This document shows positions 8,282-15,603 of a stretch of DNA of 42,934 bases, one piece after another. Positions within the stretch are counted from its first letter, which is position 1. Each line of letters starts with the position of its first letter. A model generated the notes under the pieces. That model worked only from the letters and a program-made list of their open reading frames with translations, made no database searches and was not told the DNA's origin. Position numbers and translations under genes: made by a program. The DNA comes from Nocardia vinacea NBRC 16497 (GTDB taxonomy: Bacteria; Actinomycetota; Actinomycetes; Mycobacteriales; Mycobacteriaceae): positions 1 through 42,934 of the forward strand of contig NZ_BAGN01000401.1 in NCBI RefSeq assembly GCF_000308835.1. The letters run 5' to 3'.

Positions 8282-9883
8282 TCACCCGGCGGCGCCTGCA
8301 AGGTCGAGCGCCGCGAGATATGAGAAGACCAGGGAGGAGCCGACCGGTGTCCCCGCGCCCGGGTACACCCGGCCGGACATGGCGGCCATCGTGTTACCGC
8401 TGGCGTACAGACCCGCGATCGGCACGCCGTCCGCGCGCAGTACGCGGGCGTGCTCGTCGGTCTTTAGGCCGCCCTTGGTGCCGATGTCGGCAAGCGCGAT
8501 GGTGGCGGTGTAGTAGGGCGGCGTGTCGATCGGCGCGACCAGGGGGTTCGGGTAGCCGTTGTCGAGTGGATTCACGTAGCTCATCACGGGTCCGGCGGGG
8601 AATCCGACGATGTACTGGGCCATCTGGTCCCAGACGGTCTCGCCACGGTGGAACTTCTCGTCGACCCCCTTGTCGGCATAGGAGTTGAACTCCTCGATCG
8701 ACTTGCGGAGGTTCTCGGCGGGCACGGCGATGAGGTCGGCCAATTCCTCGATGGTGTCGGCCTTGCGCAGCGCACCCGATTCGAACCACTCGGGGCGGGG
8801 CGGCAGGGCCGGGTCGCCGCCGAAGCTGTCCCGGTCGATGTGGCGCTGATCGAAGATCCAGTGGCACGGAGTGTGCGCGACGCCGCTCTCCTTGTGCAGA
8901 CGCAGCATTTCGCGCCCGGCCCGGTCGTAGGGCAGCAGTTCGTTCATGAAGCGCTCGCCCGCGCTGTTGACCCAGATGCCGCTGCGCGAACCGGTGTGGA
9001 AGACCGGCCGTCCGCCGGGCTGCACGACACCGGGGACGTACCACGCCTGGTCCAGCAACTCGGTAGCGGCTCCGATCGCGACGGCCGCCTGCAGCGCGTC
9101 GCCGGTGTTCCCCGGAGCGCCGTCGGACCAGTCACCGTGATACGGGGCGACCTTGTGCTTCTCGCGCAGCTCGCGATTGCGCTCGAATCCGCCGGCGGCG
9201 AGGATGACGCCGCGGGTAGCGCGAATCCGGACGTGCTCGCCCTTGCTGACCGCCTCCACGCCGACCACCCGGTCGCCCTCGACGATCAGGCTCTCGAGCG
9301 CGGTCTCGAGCTTGTAGGAGCCGTTCCCGGTCTCCAGGAACGCCTTAAGCGCTCGCGCGATGAGGGCGCGGCCGCCGGTGAGCAGGGGTCCGGCTTCCGC
9401 GCCCGAGAGCTCGTTGGGGAGCAGGTCGCGGATCAGCGGGGCGAGATCACCGAGCTCGGCGGCCTCGATCTCGGCCGGGAAGATGGTGTTGCCCGCGGCC
9501 GTCGCGCCCGGCTTCTCCGCGAAGTAGTCGGGCACGGGCTGGTAGGTGAAGGACCCGAACCACGGGTTCTGCTCGATTTCGTCGATCAGTTGCGGCCCGG
9601 TGCGCAGGTAGGCATCCTGCATGACTTCGCGGGATGGATCGTCGACGATCTCCCGGAGGTAGCCGCGCACCGTTTCGACATCGTTCTCGACGCCCGCGCG
9701 TCGCAGCGGGGCACTGCCCGGAAACCACAGTCCCGCACCGGAATAGGCGGTCGTGCCGCCGAAGCGATCGGTCTTCTCGATGACGAGCGTGCGCAGGCCG
9801 CGAGATGCGGCGGCGTAGGCGCCGACCAGCCCTCCTCCGGACCCGACGACCACGACGTCGTAGGTTTCCTCGTCAGCGGGCAT
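8282..9883 (-). CDS. kstD: 3-ketosteroid delta-1-dehydrogenase (KstD)
   Basis: A 533-residue flavoprotein expected to introduce the 1,2 double bond into ring A of 3-ketosteroids. The N-terminal FAD site is VVVGSGGGLVGAYAAASRG, followed by FGGTTAYSG. Residues matching the KstD catalytic set are present: Tyr in PDYF near 120, Tyr in LPYDRAGRE near 319, and Tyr plus Gly in GRVYPGAGTPVG near 507-511. This supports a true KstD rather than a fumarate reductase. AAGGAGACAGTT precedes the chosen ATG; an in-frame ATG at 9922 lacks such a site. It is divergent from the dioxygenase operon, with two TTCCG-N5-CGGAA boxes and a GTGA-N6-TCAC box between. The exact steroid, or steroid-like ketone, is unknown. 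Confidence 0.85.
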   Translation of the reverse strand: MPADEETYDVVVVGSGGGLVGAYAAASRGLRTLVIEKTDRFGGTTAYSGAGLWFPGSAPLRRAGVENDVETVRGYLREIVDDPSREVMQDAYLRTGPQLIDEIEQNPWFGSFTYQPVPDYFAEKPGATAAGNTIFPAEIEAAELGDLAPLIRDLLPNELSGAEAGPLLTGGRALIARALKAFLETGNGSYKLETALESLIVEGDRVVGVEAVSKGEHVRIRATRGVILAAGGFERNRELREKHKVAPYHGDWSDGAPGNTGDALQAAVAIGAATELLDQAWYVPGVVQPGGRPVFHTGSRSGIWVNSAGERFMNELLPYDRAGREMLRLHKESGVAHTPCHWIFDQRHIDRDSFGGDPALPPRPEWFESGALRKADTIEELADLIAVPAENLRKSIEEFNSYADKGVDEKFHRGETVWDQMAQYIVGFPAGPVMSYVNPLDNGYPNPLVAPIDTPPYYTATIALADIGTKGGLKTDEHARVLRADGVPIAGLYASGNTMAAMSGRVYPGAGTPVGSSLVFSYLAALDLAGAAG

Positions 9884-9931
9884 AACTGTCTCCTTGCTTC
9901 CAGACCGCGAATCTCCTGCCATCGCCCGTCA

Positions 9932-9945
9932 GTGACCTGGGTCAC
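9932..9945. promoter_or_regulatory. GTGA-N6-TCAC palindrome (CRP-like) between kstD and dioxygenase operon
   Basis: GTGACCTGGGTCAC is a perfect palindrome with half-sites matching the core of the CRP/GlxR consensus. It lies 49 bp upstream of the kstD start, in the divergent promoter region. Confidence 0.45.
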
Positions 9946-9999
9946 CCGGGGCGTAGACCTCCCGAGTGTGGTGGCTGCGGCTATCGGGCCGGATCCGGT

Positions 10000-10014
10000 T
10001 TCCGCTGTGCGGAA
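10000..10014. promoter_or_regulatory. TTCCG-N5-CGGAA box 1
   Basis: TTCCGCTGTGCGGAA, a perfect 6-bp-arm inverted repeat in the kstD/dioxygenase intergenic region. The same motif recurs at 10049, 12006 and, with one mismatch, 15491. Confidence 0.55.
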
Positions 10015-10048
10015 TAAGCGCCCGGTCCGGCCGACGCGAGTGCGCCGC

Positions 10049-10063
10049 TTCCGGTGGGCGGAA
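10049..10063. promoter_or_regulatory. TTCCG-N5-CGGAA box 2
   Basis: TTCCGGTGGGCGGAA, 49 bp from box 1 centre to centre and about 70 bp upstream of the dioxygenase start. The flanking ATTCTCC resembles the GTTCTCC beside box 4. Confidence 0.55.
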
Positions 10064-10132
10064 ATTCTCCTAGTGGCGGGTGCCACACGAATTAGCGTTC
10101 CTGGCCGTCAATCGATTTCAAGGAGAGCTCGC

Positions 10133-11134
10133 ATGACTCTTTCCCACGACTACGATCCCGGCCCTCGGATCGCCCACGCGGGTGGCATCAATCTCGGCAC
10201 GACGGACCTGGAGCGTTCGCTGGGGTTCTTCCGCGACCTGCTCGGCATGGAGGTCGTCGCGCAGACCGACGACGGCGTGGCCTACCTGCGCGGCTACCAG
10301 GAGCTCACCCACCACTCGCTCGTGCTGACCCAGCAGGACGAGGCCACGGTGAACACCTACAGCTTCCGGGTGCAGCGCAAGCAGGACGTCGAGCTCTTCC
10401 ACAAGCAGCTCGAACAGCAGGAGATCGAGTCGATCGAGCTGCCCGCCGGGCACGAACTGGGCCGCGGCGAGGCCATCCGATTCCTTGTGCCGGGCAGTGA
10501 GCACCCGTTCGAGCTCTACTACGACATCGAAAAGCCGCTTGCGCCGGAGGAATTGCGCTCGAAGCTGCCGAGCAACAGCTCGCGCCGCCGCGGTTTCGGC
10601 GTGCGCCGCCTCGACCATCTGAACGTGCAGACCAGCGCGAGCACGGTGAACCAGTCCGAGCAGTGGCTGCGCGAAGCGCTGGGCTTCAAGCGCCGTGAAT
10701 TCGCGATGATTCCGCAGTTCCCGGAGACCATCATGGCGTCCTGGCTGTCGGTGACACCGCAGGTGCACGATATCGCGATCGGCGTGAACGCGGAGGACGC
10801 GAAGGCACGCTTCCACCACATCGCCTTCAATATCGAGAACTACCACGACATTCTGCGGGCCGCGGACGAGATCCGTGATCTCGAGATCGACTTCGGGCAC
10901 GGTCCGGGCAAGCACGGCATCGGTCAGGCGATGTACCTCTACATCCACGATCCCGGCTCCGGTCACCGCGTCGAGCTCTACTCCGGCGGGTACCTGATCA
11001 TGGATCCGGACTGGCAGGCGCTCGAGTGGAAGGTGCCCGAGCTGCAGTACGGCCAGACCTGGTACGGCGACGTCCTCGACGTCGGCCCGGGCGCCGGATT
11101 CCTCACGACCTCACCCTCCGCGGGCCTGAAATGA
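10133..11134 (+). CDS. Extradiol ring-cleavage dioxygenase (catechol 2,3-dioxygenase type)
   Basis: A 333-residue non-haem iron enzyme that opens a catechol ring next to one hydroxyl. Two vicinal-oxygen-chelate domains are visible. Iron ligands in the second domain are His162 (RLDHLN), His229 (FHHIAF) and Glu281 (HRVELYS). The C-terminus (MYLYIHDPGSGHRVELYSGGYL) resembles the XylE and homoprotocatechuate dioxygenase group rather than mycobacterial HsaC. AAGGAGAGCTCGC precedes the ATG; upstream in-frame codons are read-through of intergenic DNA. Its stop overlaps the hydrolase start (ATGA), so the two are translationally coupled. The next step of the pathway is therefore hydrolysis of the ring-cleavage product. 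The substrate is probably the catechol made by the HsaA/HsaB-type monooxygenase of this block. Confidence 0.88.
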   Translation: MTLSHDYDPGPRIAHAGGINLGTTDLERSLGFFRDLLGMEVVAQTDDGVAYLRGYQELTHHSLVLTQQDEATVNTYSFRVQRKQDVELFHKQLEQQEIESIELPAGHELGRGEAIRFLVPGSEHPFELYYDIEKPLAPEELRSKLPSNSSRRRGFGVRRLDHLNVQTSASTVNQSEQWLREALGFKRREFAMIPQFPETIMASWLSVTPQVHDIAIGVNAEDAKARFHHIAFNIENYHDILRAADEIRDLEIDFGHGPGKHGIGQAMYLYIHDPGSGHRVELYSGGYLIMDPDWQALEWKVPELQYGQTWYGDVLDVGPGAGFLTTSPSAGLK

Positions 11135-11976
11135 CGCAGCGGACCGCTGACGTCGAGGGGCTCACCTTCAACTACCACGAGGTGGGCGAGGGTGAGCCGC
11201 TGATCCTGTTGCACGGTTCGGGGCCCGGTGTCAGTGCCTGGTCGAACTTCCAGCACAATCTGCCCGTCTTCGGTGAGCAGTTCCGGGTGATCGCGCCCGA
11301 TCTGCCCGGCTTCGGCGGTAGCGCGCTGCCCGAACTCGATGAGATTTACCCGGTGGTCGCCGCGAAATGGATCGCACGGCTGATGGATCACCTCGGCATC
11401 GATTCCGCGGTATTCATCGGCAACTCCATGGGCGGAGCGGTGGTGGCGGAATTGGCCGCCCTGCATCCCGAACGGGTGCGCCGGATGGCCATCATGGGCT
11501 CCGGCGGACTTTCGGTCGGAATCTTCCAGGGCGACCCCAGCGAGGGCTTTCAGCGACTGTTCGAATTCCTCGGGGATCCCACCCGCGACCGCATGATCGC
11601 CTGGATCAAGGCGATGGTGTTCAACCCCGCGCTGATCACCGATGAACTCGTCGACGAACGAATGCGCAATGCCACGGCCGAGGGCGTGCTCGACCGGATG
11701 AAGGCGATCTTCGGTTCGATGTTCGATCCGAAGCTGCGCCAGACGTATACGCCGCTGTGGACCAAGGCCGCCACTATCACGACTCCGACGCTGATGCTGT
11801 GGGGTCGCGACGACCGGATGCTGCCCTACGACCAGGCGCACTTCGCGAACCGCTGGCTGCCCGATGTCGAGCTGCACACCTTCGCCCGCTGCGGGCACTG
11901 GGTGCAGATCGAGCGGAAGTCCGATTTCGAGCGGGTGGCGATCGAATTCCTCACCCGCAAACCGTCCGCCGCATAG
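11131..11976 (+). CDS. Meta-cleavage product hydrolase (HsaD-like alpha/beta hydrolase)
   Basis: A 281-residue cytoplasmic alpha/beta hydrolase that cleaves the C-C bond of the dioxygenase product. The oxyanion-region motif GSGPGVSAWSNF is typical of the MhpC/BphD/HsaD group. The triad is visible: nucleophile Ser99 in GNSMGG, Asp227 in WGRDDRMLP and His256 in CGHWVQIE. The ATG overlaps the dioxygenase stop by four bases. HsaD acts on the cleaved A/B ring of steroids; whether this one takes a steroid or a smaller product cannot be read from sequence. About 165 bp separate it from the monooxygenase gene, which has its own TTCCG-N5-CGGAA box. Confidence 0.87.
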   Translation: MTQRTADVEGLTFNYHEVGEGEPLILLHGSGPGVSAWSNFQHNLPVFGEQFRVIAPDLPGFGGSALPELDEIYPVVAAKWIARLMDHLGIDSAVFIGNSMGGAVVAELAALHPERVRRMAIMGSGGLSVGIFQGDPSEGFQRLFEFLGDPTRDRMIAWIKAMVFNPALITDELVDERMRNATAEGVLDRMKAIFGSMFDPKLRQTYTPLWTKAATITTPTLMLWGRDDRMLPYDQAHFANRWLPDVELHTFARCGHWVQIERKSDFERVAIEFLTRKPSAA

Positions 11977-12005
11977 ACCGTCCGACTCCGGTGCACCATG
12001 CGTCT

Positions 12006-12020
12006 TTCCGGTGAGCGGAA
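12006..12020. promoter_or_regulatory. TTCCG-N5-CGGAA box 3
   Basis: TTCCGGTGAGCGGAA, extended by one further matched base pair on each side. It lies between the hydrolase and the monooxygenase genes, about 120 bp upstream of the latter, implying a separate promoter there. Confidence 0.55.
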
Positions 12021-12054
12021 AGTCCGTGGTGACCGAATGGACCAAGGAATCACA

Positions 12055-12156
12055 ATGAGCGAATCCCCTCGCCAGATCGGCACTTTCGGTGGCCGTCGCG
12101 GCGGCACCTGTAGTTTCCCAGTAAGTAGGAGGTGTGCGTCGTGGCACACGAAGTAG
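12055..12156 (+). CDS. Possible 33-residue leader ORF before the monooxygenase
   Basis: ATG at 12055 has an AAGGA site 7 bases upstream. It opens a 33-codon frame (MSESPRQIGTFGGRRGG...) whose TAG lies 13-15 bases inside the monooxygenase gene in another frame. Composition is Arg/Gly/Ser rich and matches no family I know. It may be a leader peptide coupling translation to the monooxygenase, or a chance ORF. It is short, so confidence is low. Confidence 0.3.
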   Translation: MSESPRQIGTFGGRRGGTCSFPVSRRCASWHTK

Positions 12157-13322
12157 TCCAACGTGTCGAGGAGCTGGGGCCGGAACTGGCCGCACTCGCC
12201 GAGGAGAACGAGAAGCTCGGCAAGCTGAGCGATAAGACCGCCGAACTGCTGCGCCAGGCGGGCGTGATCCGGCTCCTGCAGCCCAAGGAGTTCGGTGGTT
12301 ATGAAGCGCACCCGCGCGACTTCGCCGAAGCCGTGATGGCGGTCGCGCAGCACGACGGTGCCGCCGGATGGGTGTGCGGTGTCGTCGGCGTCCATCCGTG
12401 GGAGATGGCGCAGATGGATCCCCGTCTGCCGCAAGAGGTTTGGGGCGAGAACCCGGATACCTGGATCGCCTCGCCCTATATGCCGATGGGCGTCGCCGAT
12501 CCGGTCGAGGGCGGCTACCGGCTCACCGGGCGCTGGCCGTTCTCCTCGGGCACCGACCACTGCGACTGGGTCTTCCTCGGCGCACTGCTCGGTGACGGCA
12601 CCGGCAAGCCCGCCGGGCCGCCGACCGTGCTGCATGTGGTCGTCCCACGTGCGGACTACAAGATCATCGACGATTCCTGGGACGTGGTCGGCCTGTGCGG
12701 CACCGGCAGTAAGGACGTTGTGATCGAGGGCGCGTTCCTGCCCGACTACCGGGTCATCGTCCAGGATCAGATCATGACGGGAGCGGCCGCCGAAAAGGTC
12801 GGCCTCACCGATACGGTGTACAAGCTGCCCTTCACAACCATGTTCCCGCTCGGGCTCACCGCCGCGGTCATCGGGATCTGCGAGGGCGGACTGGCCGTGC
12901 ACCTGGCCCAACAGCGCGAGCGGGTCGCCGTGACCGGTGTCCAGGTGCGCGACGATCCGTACACGCTCTACGCCGCGGGCGAGGCGGCTTCGGAGATCGA
13001 GGCCTCGCGCATTCAGCTGATCGAGGGCGTCAGCCGGCTCTATGACCAGGTGGAGGCCGGAAAGCCGATCACCCTGGAGGATCGGTCGAATATCCGGCGA
13101 AATCAGGTCCGCTGCGCCTGGCGGGCGGTGTCGGCATTGGACGAGATCTTCGCACGCTCCGGTGGAAACGCCGGTCGGCGTAGTAACCCGATCCAGCGGT
13201 ACTGGCGCGACGCACATATGGCACTGCAGCACATGATCCACGTGCCGGGCACGGCCTACCACGCGAATGCCCTGGTCAAGATGGGGCTCGAGCTGCCGCC
13301 GTCGATGATCGTGATGGTCTGA
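12141..13322 (+). CDS. HsaA-type flavin-dependent monooxygenase, copy 1
   Basis: A 393-residue member of the acyl-CoA-dehydrogenase-fold (group D) hydroxylases, which add an ortho hydroxyl to phenols using reduced flavin from a partner reductase. Landmarks shared with HsaA are GVIRLLQPKEFGG, GAAGWVCGVVGVHPWEMAQM, EVWGENPDTWIASPYMPMG, VVGLCGTGSKDVVI and IQRYWRDAHMALQH. AGGAGG lies 8 bases before the GTG at 12141; the GTG at 12132 overlaps that site. The flavin reductase gene follows after the 80-bp repeats. A second HsaA-type gene at 14210 is closer to mycobacterial HsaA, so this copy may take a different phenol. No transit or membrane segment is seen. Confidence 0.87.
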   Translation: MAHEVVQRVEELGPELAALAEENEKLGKLSDKTAELLRQAGVIRLLQPKEFGGYEAHPRDFAEAVMAVAQHDGAAGWVCGVVGVHPWEMAQMDPRLPQEVWGENPDTWIASPYMPMGVADPVEGGYRLTGRWPFSSGTDHCDWVFLGALLGDGTGKPAGPPTVLHVVVPRADYKIIDDSWDVVGLCGTGSKDVVIEGAFLPDYRVIVQDQIMTGAAAEKVGLTDTVYKLPFTTMFPLGLTAAVIGICEGGLAVHLAQQRERVAVTGVQVRDDPYTLYAAGEAASEIEASRIQLIEGVSRLYDQVEAGKPITLEDRSNIRRNQVRCAWRAVSALDEIFARSGGNAGRRSNPIQRYWRDAHMALQHMIHVPGTAYHANALVKMGLELPPSMIVMV

Positions 13323-13346
13323 CGCAAACAGGCAGGGAGGACGGTT

Positions 13347-13586
13347 ATGAGCGAGCGTAGCGAGCGAACGATCAACACAGCCGAGCACTCGCTCGTGCCG
13401 GAGCCGAGCGCCAGCGAGGCGCAGGCATGAGCGAGCGTAGCGAGCGAACGATCAACACAGCCGAGCACTCGCTCGTGCCGGAGCCGAGCGCCAGCGAGGC
13501 GCAGGCATGAGCGAGCGTAGCGAGCGAACGATCAACACAGCCGAGCACTCGCTCGTGCCGGAGCCGAGCGCCAGCGAGGCGCAGGC
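13347..13586 (+). repeat. Three perfect tandem 80-bp repeats, each a mini-ORF
   Basis: Units are 13347-13426, 13427-13506 and 13507-13586, identical to the base as read. Each starts ATGAGCGAGCGTAGCGAGCG and encodes 27 residues beginning MSERSERTIN. Each frame ends in a TGA that overlaps the ATG of the next unit (ATGA), and the last overlaps the start of the reductase gene, which also begins ATGAGCGAG. A GGGAGG site lies before the first unit only. Internal GAGCGA/TCGCTC arms could form hairpins. GAGCGTAGCGAGCGA-like short repeats are known as dispersed elements in nocardioform genomes (recollection). No other copy is in this window. Confidence 0.9.
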
Positions 13587-14135
13587 ATGAGCGAGATCGG
13601 ATCGACGCAGGAGAAGGTCGTCGCGATCACCGGGCGCCACTTCCGGGATGTGCTCGGCCATTTCCCCACGAGCGTGGTCGCGATCACCACCCTCGACGAC
13701 GATCAGCGCCCGCACGGGTTCATCGTCGGTACGTTCACCTCTGTCTCGCTCGACCCGCCCCTGGTGTCATTCCTGGTGGACACGTCTTCCTCGACCCTGC
13801 AACGGATTCGCGACACCGGGCGATTCTGCGCGAATGCGTTGGCGGGCAACCAGGAACACGTGTCGCGGCGGATGGCGTCCAGGGGCGGCAACCGGTTCGA
13901 GGGTGTGACGTGGCAGCCGTCCACATTGGGCAATCCCGTACTGGATGGGGTTGTCGCGTGGGTCGACTGCACCGTGGCGCAGATCGTCGAGATCGGTGAC
14001 CACGTCCTGGTCGTCGGGCAGGTGCACGAACTGCGGGTGGAGTCGGTGCGGACCCCACTGCTCTTCTTCCGCGGCGGGTACGGCGACTATCTCGCCAGCG
14101 CGCCGCTGGTACTGGACCGGCTCGTCGGGTGGTAG
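13587..14135 (+). CDS. Flavin reductase (HsaB-like) partner of the monooxygenase
   Basis: A 182-residue flavin:NAD(P)H oxidoreductase of the split-barrel fold that supplies reduced FMN/FAD to HsaA-type hydroxylases. Family landmarks are FRDVLGHFPTSVVAITT, PHGFIVGTFTSVSLDPPLVSFLV, RFCANAL and the C-terminal PLLFFRGGYGDY. It resembles HsaB in length and order. The ATG at 13587 follows directly on the third 80-bp repeat; the only good ribosome site (GGGAGG) lies before the first repeat, 240 bp upstream. Expression may thus depend on re-initiation through the mini-ORFs. A terminator follows at 14168. Confidence 0.87.
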   Translation: MSEIGSTQEKVVAITGRHFRDVLGHFPTSVVAITTLDDDQRPHGFIVGTFTSVSLDPPLVSFLVDTSSSTLQRIRDTGRFCANALAGNQEHVSRRMASRGGNRFEGVTWQPSTLGNPVLDGVVAWVDCTVAQIVEIGDHVLVVGQVHELRVESVRTPLLFFRGGYGDYLASAPLVLDRLVGW

Positions 14136-14167
14136 CCACCTGAGCCCATGTGCCAGTGCGCAATTCG

Positions 14168-14202
14168 ACGACCCCAATGGTAGGGCAGGCCATTGGGGTC
14201 GT
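14168..14202. terminator. Bidirectional terminator hairpin
   Basis: A perfect 13-bp stem (14168-14180 with 14190-14202; ACGACCCCAATGG and its complement) and a 9-base loop, between the convergent flavin reductase and second monooxygenase genes. Confidence 0.8.
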
Positions 14203-14209
14203 TGTCTGT

Positions 14210-15376
14210 TCAGACCAGCATGTCGTCGACGTACAGCCCGAACGAGCCACGGCCGCACAGCGCCAGCGACGATTCGACATCGTTACCAGCATGGATACTG
14301 CCCGTATGCGCATCCCGCCAGGCCCGTTCGATCGGATTGCCACGGCGTCGTGACAGGCCGCCCGCGGCCTGGAAAACCAGATCGATCGCGGTGATCGCGC
14401 GCTCGGTGCCGCACACCTGATCCCGGCGGCCACGCAGTCGCAGCTCCATCGGGATGTCCTCGCGGCGGCGTGCCCGTTCGTACAGGTCCTGCAGATTCCG
14501 GTGCAGCTGCAGGACGGCCGCGTCGACATCCGATTCGGCCCGCGCCACGGCGATCTGCACGGACCGGTCCGTGCTGAGACTGCCGCCCCCGAAACTCGGT
14601 CGGTTGAGATTGCGCATACGCGTCAGAAATTTCTCCAGGCAGCCTTCCGCCAAACCGATCATCGGTGCGGTGACCGAATAGCTGTACATCGTTCCGAACG
14701 GCATGCGATACAGCGGACCGGTATTCAGTTTCTGGCCCGGACCACGCCGGTGGGTGACGTCGTAGTTGCGCGTCGTCCGGTATTCCGGGACGAAGATGCG
14801 CTCGATGTACAGGTCGTGGCTCCCGGTGCCGCGCAGGCCCACGGAGTCCCACACCCTGTCGATACGGTAATCCGCGCGCGGTACCAGCGCGGACACGATA
14901 TCCACCGGATCACCGTTCTCGGCGTAGACAGTGCCGCCGAGGACCGCCCATGACGCGTGTGCGCAGCCGGATGCGAAGCGCCAATGTCCGCTGAGTTCGT
15001 AGCCCCCTTCGACCGGTGTCAACCGGCCGACCGGCGCATAGGACGGACAGATCAGCGCATTCGGGTTTTCGGACCACACCTCGCGTTGTGCGCGCTCATC
15101 GAAAAGTGCCACATGCCATGGCACTACCCCGAGCACCGAGGCCACCCACCCGGTGGAGCCGCAGGTGCCCGCGATCATCCGGACCACGTCGTAGAACTGA
15201 TTCGGATCGGCCTCCAGGCCGCCGCTCCACTTCGGTTGCAGCAGCCGAAAGACGCCGACGGCGATCAGGTCGGTCATCGTCTGTTCCGGTATTTCGCCGG
15301 TCACGTCGACCTGCGCCGCGCGTTCGGCCAGTTCCGGCAGCAGCCCGCGCACCGCCTCGGCTACATCGTTGTCCAT
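14210..15376 (-). CDS. HsaA-type flavin-dependent monooxygenase, copy 2
   Basis: A 388-residue hydroxylase of the HsaA family, acting with a flavin reductase on a phenolic ring. It follows mycobacterial HsaA closely in TCGSTGWVASVLGVVPWHVALFDERAQREVW, GGYELSGHWRFASGCAHASWAVLGG and DSVGLRGTGSHDLYI, and ends GNPIERAWRDAHTGSIHAGNDVE. I start it at the ATG at 15376, with AGGA 7 bases upstream; a GTG at 15421 is in frame. It has no reductase gene of its own and may share the one at 13587, to which it is convergent. Its promoter faces the membrane-protein gene and carries a TTCCG-type box (15491). Confidence 0.88.
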   Translation of the reverse strand: MDNDVAEAVRGLLPELAERAAQVDVTGEIPEQTMTDLIAVGVFRLLQPKWSGGLEADPNQFYDVVRMIAGTCGSTGWVASVLGVVPWHVALFDERAQREVWSENPNALICPSYAPVGRLTPVEGGYELSGHWRFASGCAHASWAVLGGTVYAENGDPVDIVSALVPRADYRIDRVWDSVGLRGTGSHDLYIERIFVPEYRTTRNYDVTHRRGPGQKLNTGPLYRMPFGTMYSYSVTAPMIGLAEGCLEKFLTRMRNLNRPSFGGGSLSTDRSVQIAVARAESDVDAAVLQLHRNLQDLYERARRREDIPMELRLRGRRDQVCGTERAITAIDLVFQAAGGLSRRRGNPIERAWRDAHTGSIHAGNDVESSLALCGRGSFGLYVDDMLV

Positions 15377-15490
15377 GCGGTAATCCTGCGCCTCGAGCAC
15401 CGCGTACTCCAGCCGGAACACGGTCGGCTCGCACGCCGCTGCCGCTGAACGGGAAGACGCGGCGCGGACGATGAGGCGGCTGCGCGGCCA

Positions 15491-15505
15491 TCCCGCTCTG
15501 CGGAA
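15491..15505. promoter_or_regulatory. TTCCG-N5-CGGAA box 4 (one mismatch)
   Basis: TCCCGCTCTGCGGAA differs from the motif at one base. It lies 115 bp upstream of the second monooxygenase and 99 bp upstream of the membrane-protein gene, in their shared promoter region. Confidence 0.45.
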
Positions 15506-15603
15506 GTTCTCCGCCGGTCGAATGTGCGGGTCATCACACTAGGGGAGCTTTCGTCCCCGGGACGGAATTGCTGGCGATGAGTGCAGAGATCGAAGGAGAT
15601 CCG

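Noticed and set aside
8648..10132. Long plus-strand frame upstream of the dioxygenase
   Set aside because: It is antisense to kstD, with no recognisable domain; the true dioxygenase start is the ATG at 10133 with AAGGAG.
10118..10966. Minus-strand frame inside the dioxygenase
   Set aside because: High-GC mirror frame of a well-supported gene; no family motifs.
13347..13586. CRISPR array
   Set aside because: The units are contiguous 80-bp copies without unique spacers and read as open frames.
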